Below are positions 6,055 to 11,645 of a DNA stretch of 11,645 nt, in pieces (position 1 is the first letter of the stretch; each line of letters starts with the position of its first letter). Under the pieces are notes generated by a model that saw nothing but the letters and a program-made list of their open reading frames with translations, searched no databases and had not been told where the DNA came from. The position numbers were made by a program, and so were the translations under genes. This DNA comes from an uncultured Actinomycetes bacterium. Lineage in GTDB: Bacteria; Actinomycetota; CALGFH01. The DNA lies in assembly GCA_937881255.1 (NCBI GenBank), contig CALGFH010000050.1:1-11645 (forward strand), written 5' to 3'.

Positions 6055-6114
6055 ATGCTCGACCGCTACGCCGACGCCGCCCGGCACGCGCTCGGCCACG
6101 GGGAGCACCGATGA
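6055..6114 (+). CDS. 19-residue leader ORF before nagA
   Basis: ATG 6055 to TGA 6112-6114 encodes MLDRYADAARHALGHGEHR. It has the strongest ribosome binding site around (GGGGGAGG, 6041-6048, six bases before the ATG), and its TGA overlaps the nagA ATG in an ATGA. Ribosomes would therefore probably load here and pass on to nagA. The peptide has an amphipathic, helix-like N-terminus. It could be a leader used for translational coupling or the remnant of a longer gene whose middle was deleted, such as a sugar isomerase or kinase; the peptide alone cannot decide. There is no signal sequence and no obvious codon run typical of attenuation. Confidence 0.5.
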   Translation: MLDRYADAARHALGHGEHR

Positions 6115-7322
6115 GCCGCCGGCTGCTGATCGCCGGGGCCCGGGTGCTGACGCCGGGTGGGGAGTGGCCGCGGGGGTGGATCGCGGTCGAGGGCCGGCGG
6201 ATCGCGGCCATGGGCCAGGGGGAGCCGCCGCCGGGCACCAGCGCCGGGGCCGACGTGCTGGCCGCCGACGGCCTGGTGGCCATGCCCGGCTTCATCGACC
6301 TGCACGTCCACGGCGCGGTCGGGGTCGACGTGATGGACGCCGACCCGGACGGGCTGGCCCGCATGGCCCGGTTCTTCGCCGCCCACGGCGTCACCGCCTG
6401 GCTGCCCTCCACCATGACCGCGAGCGGCCCCGACACCGAGCGGGCCCTCGAGGCGGTGGCGGCGGCCGCCGGCCCGGTCGAGGGCGGCGCCACCATCCTC
6501 GGCGCCTACCTGGAGGGGCCCTACCTGAACCCGGCCCGGGCCGGGGCCCAGGACCCGGCCCACATCCGGCCGGCCGACCGGGCCGAGGCGGCGCGGCTGC
6601 TCGACCCGGGCGTGGCGCGGGTCCTGGTCCTCGCCCCCGAGGTCGAGCGGAACCGCTGGCTGATCGCGGACGCGGTGGCCCGGGGCGTGACCGTGTCCGC
6701 CGGCCACACCGACGCCACCTACGACCAGGCCCTCCAGGCCGTCGCCGACGGCGTCCGCCACGTCACCCACGCCTTCAACGCCATGCGCCCGCTCGGCCAC
6801 CGCGAGCCGGGGCTGCTGGGCGCGGCCCTGGTCGTGCCCGAGCTGCGCTGCGAGCTGATCGCCGACAACGTCCACGTCCACCCGGCCGCCATGCGGCTGC
6901 TGGTCCAGGCCAAGGGGGCCGAGGGCGTGGTCCTGGTCAGCGACGCCCTGCAGGCCACCGGGCTGGCCGAGGGCGCCTACACCGTCGGAGGCCGGCCGGC
7001 CTTCTTCATGGACGGCGCCATCCGCCTGGCCGACGGGACCCTGGCCGGCAGCGTGCTCACCCTCGACCGGGCCCTCCACAACCTCCAGGCCGCCACCGGC
7101 CGGCCCCTGGCCGAGCTGTGGCCGGCGGCCAGCCGCAACGCCGCCCAGGCCATCGGGGTCGACGACGTCAAGGGCACCCTCGAGCCGGGCAAGGACGCCG
7201 ACCTGGTCCTGCTCGACCCATCCCTGCAGGTGGTGGTGACCGTGGCCGAGGGCGCCGTCGTCCACGGTGGCGACCGCCTGCCCCGCCGGCCGGCACCCGC
7301 CGGCCGCGCCCCTCCCGAGTGA
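6111..7322 (+). CDS. nagA: N-acetylglucosamine-6-phosphate deacetylase NagA
   Basis: Hydrolyses GlcNAc-6-phosphate to glucosamine-6-phosphate and acetate in the cytoplasm, the committed step of GlcNAc catabolism. The 403 residues have the amidohydrolase layout: GFIDLHVHG with His65 and His67; YLEGPY with metal ligand Glu135; SAGHT with His199; HVTHAFNAM with His220; DNVHVHP (252-258); and VSDAL with catalytic Asp278. LAGSVLTLDRALHNL (311-325) and GTLEPGKDADLVLLD (355-369) close the domain. Length is normal. The start is ATG 6111, with GGGGAG just upstream, because MSRRLLIAGARVLTP begins the usual first strand; the longer open frame back to 5955 crosses the promoter and is not coding. It is the first full gene of the operon. 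Close relatives deacetylate other N-acetyl-hexosamine phosphates, so GalNAc-6-P is a less likely alternative. Confidence 0.95.
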   Translation: MSRRLLIAGARVLTPGGEWPRGWIAVEGRRIAAMGQGEPPPGTSAGADVLAADGLVAMPGFIDLHVHGAVGVDVMDADPDGLARMARFFAAHGVTAWLPSTMTASGPDTERALEAVAAAAGPVEGGATILGAYLEGPYLNPARAGAQDPAHIRPADRAEAARLLDPGVARVLVLAPEVERNRWLIADAVARGVTVSAGHTDATYDQALQAVADGVRHVTHAFNAMRPLGHREPGLLGAALVVPELRCELIADNVHVHPAAMRLLVQAKGAEGVVLVSDALQATGLAEGAYTVGGRPAFFMDGAIRLADGTLAGSVLTLDRALHNLQAATGRPLAELWPAASRNAAQAIGVDDVKGTLEPGKDADLVLLDPSLQVVVTVAEGAVVHGGDRLPRRPAPAGRAPPE

Positions 7323-7342
7323 CCACCGGCCGTCCCAGCAGC

Positions 7343-7358
7343 AAGGAGGAAGGTCCTC
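7343..7358 (+). promoter_or_regulatory. Ribosome binding site within a small hairpin
   Basis: AAGGAGGA (7343-7350) is a near-perfect Shine-Dalgarno sequence eight bases before the binding-protein ATG. GAGGA (7346-7350) can pair with TCCTC (7354-7358) across a three-base loop, partly covering the site. The stem is only five pairs, so any effect on translation is uncertain. Confidence 0.4.
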
Positions 7359-8672
7359 ATGTCCAAGTCCCGACGTTCCCGTCTCACCGCCATCCTCGCC
7401 CTCGCCGTCGCCCTGGTCCTCGGGGTGGCCGCCTGTGGGGACTCGGGCGGGGATGGTGACCAGTCCACCGCCCAGTCCGGGCCCCGCACCATGACCATCT
7501 GGCTGATGGAGGGAAGCGCCCCGCCCAAGGTGGTCGACGCCGTCAACGCCGAGTGGAAGAAGGCCCACCCCAACGACACCGTCAAGGTCGAGCTCCAGCA
7601 GTGGAACAACATCACCACCAAGCTCGACGCCGCCTTCGCCGGCTCCAGCCCGCCGGACGTGGTCGAGCTGGGCAACACCCTGGTCTCCAAGTACGCCGCC
7701 GCCGGCGCCCTCCAGGACCTGACCGGCAGCCGGGGCGAGTTCGAGAACAACCAGGCCTGGCTCCAGTCGCTCACCGAGTCCTGCACCATGGACGGCAAGC
7801 TCGTCTGCGCCCCCTACCTGGCCGGCAGCCGGGCCGTCATCTACCGCAAGAGCATGTTCGCCAAGGCCGGCATCACCGAGCTCCCGGCCAGCCTGGAGGA
7901 GCTCCAGGCGGCCTCCGAGAAGCTGATGGCGACCTTCGGCTCCGACAAGCGGTTCTCGGCCTTCTACTTCCCCGGCAAGTACTGGTACGCGGCGCTCCCG
8001 TTCGTCTGGGACCACGGCGGCGACATCGCCGTCCAGGACGGCGGCCAGTGGCGCGGCACCCTCGACAGCGCCGAGGCCCAGGCCGGCCTGACCGCCCTCA
8101 AGCAGCTGGTCGACTGCTGCTCGCGGGCCGACAAGCAGGGTGACGAGCTCAAGCAGGACCAGACCTTCGCCCAGGGCCACATCGCCATGATCGTGGCCAA
8201 CGGCTGGGAGAAGGGCGTCATCCTCGACCCCAAGGAGGGCAACCCCAAGCTGGAGAAGGACCTGGCCGCCTTCCCGCTGCCCAGCCGCACCAGCGGCCAG
8301 ACCGCGCCGGTGTTCCTCGGCGGGTCGGACCTCGGCATCGCCGCCAAGTCCAAGAACCAGGACCTGGCCCTTGACTGGGTGAAGCTGCTGGCCGGAACCA
8401 ACTTCCAGACCCAGATGGCCACCGTCGGCGGGGTCATCCCCAACTCGACCACCCTGCTCGACGTGCACGCCGACGACCCCTACCTGTCGGTCTTCGACGC
8501 CACCGCCAAGAACAGCCGCTTCACCCCGACCTCGCCCAACTGGGCGAACGTCGAGGCGGCCAACATCCTGCCCGACATGCTGGTCTCGATCTTCACCGAG
8601 CGTGCGTCGGTCGCCGACGCCACCAAGGAAGCCAGCACCCGGATCACCGAAACGCTCAACGCCGGTTCCTGA
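7359..8672 (+). CDS. ABC sugar-binding lipoprotein (family 1 type)
   Basis: The extracellular substrate-binding component of a sugar importer, 437 residues. The signal peptide has basic SKSRRSR, a hydrophobic core (about 9-21) and lipobox VAAC with Cys26, so the mature protein is lipid-anchored outside the membrane. TMTIWLMEGSAPP opens the first lobe. ITTKLDAAFAGSSPPDVVELGN and the PYLAGSRAVIYRKSMFAKAGI hinge region are hallmarks of family 1 oligosaccharide-binding proteins. FLGGSDLGIAAKSKNQDLALDWVKLLAG follows in the C-terminal lobe. The gene lies 36 bases after nagA, ahead of two permeases. The context suggests GlcNAc or a chito-oligosaccharide as ligand, as for DasA or NgcE, but the sequence itself does not fix the specificity. 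Confidence 0.92.
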   Translation: MSKSRRSRLTAILALAVALVLGVAACGDSGGDGDQSTAQSGPRTMTIWLMEGSAPPKVVDAVNAEWKKAHPNDTVKVELQQWNNITTKLDAAFAGSSPPDVVELGNTLVSKYAAAGALQDLTGSRGEFENNQAWLQSLTESCTMDGKLVCAPYLAGSRAVIYRKSMFAKAGITELPASLEELQAASEKLMATFGSDKRFSAFYFPGKYWYAALPFVWDHGGDIAVQDGGQWRGTLDSAEAQAGLTALKQLVDCCSRADKQGDELKQDQTFAQGHIAMIVANGWEKGVILDPKEGNPKLEKDLAAFPLPSRTSGQTAPVFLGGSDLGIAAKSKNQDLALDWVKLLAGTNFQTQMATVGGVIPNSTTLLDVHADDPYLSVFDATAKNSRFTPTSPNWANVEAANILPDMLVSIFTERASVADATKEASTRITETLNAGS

Positions 8673-8697
8673 CCTGGACGAGCGGGAGGCTGTGACC

Positions 8698-9681
8698 GTG
8701 CGCGCCGTCGAGACGAGACCACCGTCGTCCCGGCGGCGCGCCACGCCCGCCGAACGGCCGCCCGCGCCCCGGCGACGGCCGGGGGCCAGGGCCAGGCGGC
8801 TGCGGCCGCTGGTGCCGTACACGCTGCTCGCCCCGGCCCTGCTGGTGCTGGCGGCGATCCTCGGGTTCCCGCTGTACCGGCTGCTCTCCCTGTCCTTCCA
8901 GCAGTACGGGCTGAAGGAGCTGTTCGCCGGCCGGGGGACCTTCATCGGCCTCCGCAACTACCAGGACATCCTCACCGACCCGTTCTTCTGGACGGTGGTG
9001 GCCAGGACGATGGTGTTCGCCGGCGTGGCCGTCGGGCTGACCATGGGGCTGGGCACCCTGGTGGCCCTGCTGCTGCGCAACCTGGCCCGGCCCATGCGGG
9101 TGCTGGTCACGGCCGGGCTGGTGGCCGCCTGGGCGATGCCGACCCTCACCGCCATCTCGATCTGGCAGTGGATGTTCGACTTCGAGTTCGGGGTGGTGAA
9201 CTGGCTGCTGACCCGGCTCGGGGTCGATGGCTTCGAGCAGCACAACTGGTTCGACCAGCCGCTCCAGGGGTTCACGGTGATCATGATCGTGGTCGTCTGG
9301 GGGGCATTGCCGTTCGTTGCCATCACCCTGCACGCCGGCCTGACCCAGGTCCCGGCCGAGCTCGAGGAGGCGGCCCGGGTCGACGGGGCCGGCGCCTGGC
9401 AGGTGTTCCGGCACATCACCCTCCCGGTGATGAAGCCGATCTTCCTCATCCTGGCCACCCTCTCCACCATCTGGGACTTCAAGGTCTTCACCCAGATCTG
9501 GGTGCTGCTCAACCAGCGCCCCAGCCGCGAGTACTTCCTGCTCGGCATCTGGTCCTACAGCGAGTCGTTCGGGGTGACCCGCTACGGCAAGGGGGCGGCC
9601 ATCGCCGTGATCATGGTGATCCTGCTGCTGCTGGTGACCTCGTTCTATGTCCGCCAGATGCTGCGGGCGGTGGGCCCATGA
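8698..9681 (+). CDS. ABC sugar transporter permease, MalF type
   Basis: A membrane-spanning subunit, 327 residues from GTG 8698. That start was chosen because GGGAGG (8684-8689) lies eight bases upstream; GTG 8692, two codons earlier, is only two bases from the site. Residues 1-37 are an Arg/Pro-rich cytoplasmic tail. Hydrophobic segments follow at about 40-66, 99-126, 135-158, 192-212, 246-262 and 299-317, six in all. The EAA loop ELEEAARVDGAGAWQVFRHI (221-240) contacts the ATPase. Its neighbours are the binding protein (26 bases upstream) and the second permease (4-base overlap). It is one half of the heterodimeric channel. Confidence 0.92.
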   Translation: MRAVETRPPSSRRRATPAERPPAPRRRPGARARRLRPLVPYTLLAPALLVLAAILGFPLYRLLSLSFQQYGLKELFAGRGTFIGLRNYQDILTDPFFWTVVARTMVFAGVAVGLTMGLGTLVALLLRNLARPMRVLVTAGLVAAWAMPTLTAISIWQWMFDFEFGVVNWLLTRLGVDGFEQHNWFDQPLQGFTVIMIVVVWGALPFVAITLHAGLTQVPAELEEAARVDGAGAWQVFRHITLPVMKPIFLILATLSTIWDFKVFTQIWVLLNQRPSREYFLLGIWSYSESFGVTRYGKGAAIAVIMVILLLLVTSFYVRQMLRAVGP

Positions 9682-10508
9682 CCCGCAAGCGCCTGACCAG
9701 GGCCGGCTACAACACCGCCGCCGTGCTGGTGCTGCTGGTCACGTTGTTCCCGATCTACTGGATGGTGGCCACCGGCTTCAAGCGTGGCGTCGACATCCTC
9801 TCGTTCGAGCCCAGGTGGCTGCCGATCCCGGGGACGCTGGAGAACTACCGCTCGGCCATCGGCAAACCCCACTTCCTCCAGGACGTCCGCAACTCGGTCC
9901 TGGTGGTGATCGCCACCATCGTGATCTCGCTGGCCCTGGCCTTCCTGGCCGCGCTGGCCGCGGCCCGGTTCCGCTTCCGCGGCCGGGCGGCCCTGGTCGT
10001 CATGCTGATCGTGGTCCAGATGGTGCCGCTGGAGGCACTGATCATCCCCATCTACCTGATGCTGGACCGGGCCGGCCAGACCGACCGGCTGGCCGGGATC
10101 ATCGTCACCTACCTGACCTTCGTGCTCCCGTTCGCCATCTGGACGCTGCGCGGCTTCATCGTCAACATCCCCGAGGAGCTCGAGGAGGCGGCGATGGTCG
10201 ACGGCTGCACCCGCGCCGGGGCGTTCCGGCGGATCCTGTTCCCGCTGGTCGCGCCCGGGCTGGTCGCGACCGCGGTGTTCTCCTTCATCCTGGTCTGGAA
10301 CGACTACCTGATCGCCTATGTGCTGCTGCGCAGCCCCGAGAAGCAGACCCTGGGGATCTGGCTGGCCTCCTTCACCACCAACCACGGCACCGAGTGGGGC
10401 GGGGTGATGGCCGGGTCGACCCTGTTCGCCATCCCGGCGGTGGTGTTCTTCCTGCTGGTGCAGCGGCGCCTGGTCAGCGGCCTCACGGCGGGAGCGGTGA
10501 AAGGTTGA
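9678..10508 (+). CDS. ABC sugar transporter permease, MalG type
   Basis: The second membrane subunit, 276 residues. ATG 9678 shares ATGA with the stop of the MalF-type gene. Hydrophobic segments lie at about 13-33, 72-97, 105-128, 138-158, 194-216 and 241-262. The EAA loop is EELEEAAMVDGCTRAGAFRR (166-185). ENYRSAI (55-61), FSFILVWNDYLIAYVLL (201-217) and the QTLGIWLASF block are typical of MalG-type carbohydrate permeases. No ATP-binding subunit is encoded in this cluster; many actinobacterial importers of this class, including DasABC, use a shared MsiK-type ATPase encoded elsewhere, which probably holds here. The next gene starts within its stop codon region. Confidence 0.93.
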   Translation: MTRKRLTRAGYNTAAVLVLLVTLFPIYWMVATGFKRGVDILSFEPRWLPIPGTLENYRSAIGKPHFLQDVRNSVLVVIATIVISLALAFLAALAAARFRFRGRAALVVMLIVVQMVPLEALIIPIYLMLDRAGQTDRLAGIIVTYLTFVLPFAIWTLRGFIVNIPEELEEAAMVDGCTRAGAFRRILFPLVAPGLVATAVFSFILVWNDYLIAYVLLRSPEKQTLGIWLASFTTNHGTEWGGVMAGSTLFAIPAVVFFLLVQRRLVSGLTAGAVKG

Positions 10509-11494
10509 GCATCGGCGTCTCCTACTTCGGCAACCGGATCCTGCGGCACGTCGCCGCCGACATGGAGGGGCTGGCCGCCGACGGGTTCACCGGGGTGCTG
10601 CACACCTTCACCGAGAACGACCTGGCGTACTACCGCGAGAGCATGGGCCGGATCGTCGAGGCCTCCCATGCCGCCGGCCTCGAGGTCCAGATCGCCCCCT
10701 GGGGGGTGGCCCAGATGTTCGGCGGGGAGGCCGAGAGCCGCTTCACCGCCTTCAACCCCGACGCCGGCCAGGTGCTGGACGACGGCCGGGCCACCCCGGC
10801 CGGCTGCCCCAACAACCCGGCCGTGCGGTCCTTCGTCCGCTCCTGGGCCGACGCGGCCATCGACACCGGCGCCGACCACGTCTTCTGGGACGAGCCGCAC
10901 TGGGTCCACCCCGAGCACTTCGGCCTCGACCCGGCCCGCTGGGGCTGCCGCTGCCGCCACTGCCAGGCCCGCTGGGCCGACCGCAACGGCGGCGCCCCCA
11001 TGCCGGCCGAGCTGACCGACGAGGTGCTCGCCTTCCGCCAGGACTGCCTGGTCGAGTTCGTGGCCGACCTGGTCGCCCACTGCCAGGCCCAGGGGGCGGC
11101 GACCACGGTCTGCCTGCTGCCCCTGGTCGGGGGCCTCCACGGGCTGCCCGACTGGTCGGCGGTGGCCGGCCTCCCCGGGCTGGGCATCCTGGCCACCGAC
11201 CCCTACTGGAAGGCCTTCGGCGAGCCGGCCGGCCCGTTCGTGACCCGGTTCTCGGAGCTGGTGGGTCGCCTGGCCGCCGACCACGGGGTCGGGGCCCAGA
11301 TCTGGATCCAGGGGTTCCGGATGGAGCCGTCCGACGAGCCCGGCATCCGCGCCGCCGTGGCCGCGGCCAGGGCGGCCGGCATCGAGGACCTCTGGACCTG
11401 GGGGTACGAGGCCTGCGGGCACATGAGCGCCCTGGCCGGCAGCGACCCGGCGGCCGTCTGGGAGGTCCTGCGCGACGCCCTCACCGGACGCTGA
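10505..11494 (+). CDS. Unrecognised protein, possible TIM-barrel glycosidase
   Basis: I cannot name a family for these 329 residues. It has no signal peptide or membrane segment, so it should act in the cytoplasm. Visible elements: a first strand SIGVSYFGNRIL (2-13); GVLHTFTENDL (30-40); VQIAPWGVAQMFGGE (61-75); HVFWDEPHW (125-133) with an Asp129-Glu130 pair; a Cys cluster C148-x-C150-x-x-C153; then TDPYWK (231-236), IWIQGFRM (266-273) and LWTWGYEACGHMS (296-308). Alternating strand ends rich in Trp, Asp and Glu suggest a (beta/alpha)8 barrel. The DE pair recalls hexosaminidases with substrate-assisted catalysis, and a Cys cluster shortly after the acidic pair is also seen in some DUF4838/GH163-type proteins; this is analogy only. 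The start is TTG 10505, overlapping the malG-type TGA. As last gene of the operon it may cleave the imported sugar. Confidence 0.7.
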   Translation: MSIGVSYFGNRILRHVAADMEGLAADGFTGVLHTFTENDLAYYRESMGRIVEASHAAGLEVQIAPWGVAQMFGGEAESRFTAFNPDAGQVLDDGRATPAGCPNNPAVRSFVRSWADAAIDTGADHVFWDEPHWVHPEHFGLDPARWGCRCRHCQARWADRNGGAPMPAELTDEVLAFRQDCLVEFVADLVAHCQAQGAATTVCLLPLVGGLHGLPDWSAVAGLPGLGILATDPYWKAFGEPAGPFVTRFSELVGRLAADHGVGAQIWIQGFRMEPSDEPGIRAAVAAARAAGIEDLWTWGYEACGHMSALAGSDPAAVWEVLRDALTGR

Positions 11495-11519
11495 CCCCCG
11501 CGCGGCCGGATGTTAGGGT
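11491..11519 (+). promoter_or_regulatory. Promoter for the downstream lipoprotein gene
   Basis: CTGACC (11491-11496, overlapping the upstream stop codon), a 17-base spacer and TAGGGT (11514-11519), which is preceded by a TG extension (11511-11512). The start would be near 11526, giving a leader of about 28 bases. It implies a separate transcription unit, though read-through from the nagA operon remains possible because no terminator is visible. Confidence 0.55.
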
Positions 11520-11553
11520 TGGGCCAGCATCGGGTCGAGGAGAAGGGACCGAG

Positions 11554-11645
11554 ATGGGAGCGCCCACCAGCCGCCGCGCCTTCTTCCGGGTCGCCGGCCG
11601 CTCGCTGGCGGTGGCCACCGCCACCGTGCTCCTCGCCGGCTGCCC
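11554..11645 (+). CDS. Tat-type lipoprotein, N-terminal fragment
   Basis: Only the first 30 codons are inside the window. The signal peptide has a twin-arginine motif SRRAFFR (6-12), a hydrophobic stretch AGRSLAVATATVLLAG and a lipobox LLAGC with Cys30. The product should therefore be exported, probably folded by the Tat system, and anchored as a lipoprotein. AAGGG (11543-11547) and AGGAG (11538-11542) lie upstream of the ATG. A second sugar-binding protein is a fair guess from its position after an ABC operon, but nothing of the mature domain is visible. Confidence 0.75.
   Translation, partial: MGAPTSRRAFFRVAGRSLAVATATVLLAGC

Noticed and set aside
5955..6110. An N-terminal extension of nagA in the same open frame
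   Set aside because: It would run through the promoter and operator. It encodes a non-homologous Arg-rich stretch, whereas ATG 6111 has a ribosome binding site and fits the family start.
8602..8697. A longer N-terminus for the MalF-type permease starting inside the binding-protein gene
   Set aside because: It overlaps the conserved C-terminus of the binding protein, while GTG 8698 has a well-spaced GGGAGG.
6066..8957. A 2.9 kb open frame on the reverse strand across nagA and the binding protein
   Set aside because: Its composition is the mirror image of the forward genes, it has no recognisable motif, and the forward genes have full families and ribosome binding sites.
11495..11513. A GC-rich palindrome CCGCGCGG after the last operon gene, considered as a terminator
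   Set aside because: The stem is very short, there is no U-tract, and it lies in a promoter spacer.

Overview
This is a very GC-rich (roughly three quarters G+C) bacterial stretch with GTG/TTG starts, 4-base start/stop overlaps, leaderless-looking promoters of TANNNT type, a cysteine desulfurase–mnmA pair and a DasR/NagR-type amino-sugar regulon. Together these point to an actinomycete-like member of the Actinomycetota, possibly an uncultured lineage. No RNA gene, CRISPR array, insertion sequence, origin or convincing intrinsic terminator is visible. No stretch longer than about 150 bases lacks a gene.

Layout. (1) 1-2513, forward: a glycine-rich C-terminal tail or small ORF, then a cysteine desulfurase and MnmA, overlapping by 4 bases. 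The desulfurase would pass persulfide sulfur to MnmA for tRNA 2-thiouridine. (2) 2510-3725, reverse: an ArsR-family repressor followed by two SRPBCC (START-like) proteins, all start/stop overlapping. This operon ends on the same CTAG as mnmA. (3) 3761-5196, forward: a TetR-family regulator and an NmrA-like NAD(P)-binding protein. Both reading frames look disturbed by one extra C, and the NmrA start region is present twice. A short A/T-rich gap with a tandem 16-bp repeat separates this unit from the divergent arsR. (4) 5200-5964, reverse: a GntR/HutC (DasR/NagR-like) regulator, divergent from (5) 5989-11494, forward: a promoter with a dre-like operator in its spacer, a 19-codon leader ORF, nagA (GlcNAc-6-phosphate deacetylase), a sugar-binding lipoprotein, two ABC permeases, and an unrecognised cytoplasmic protein with a DE pair and a C-x-C-x-x-C cluster. 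(6) From 11491: a new promoter and the start of a second lipoprotein with a twin-arginine signal peptide, cut by the window end.

How region 4-5 likely works: the GntR protein represses nagA and the transporter until an amino-sugar phosphate accumulates. The binding protein and permeases then import GlcNAc or a GlcNAc-containing oligosaccharide, powered by an ATPase not encoded here. The terminal gene may split or modify the imported sugar, and NagA deacetylates GlcNAc-6-P. The least explained gene, and the best candidate for something undescribed, is the one at 10505-11494.
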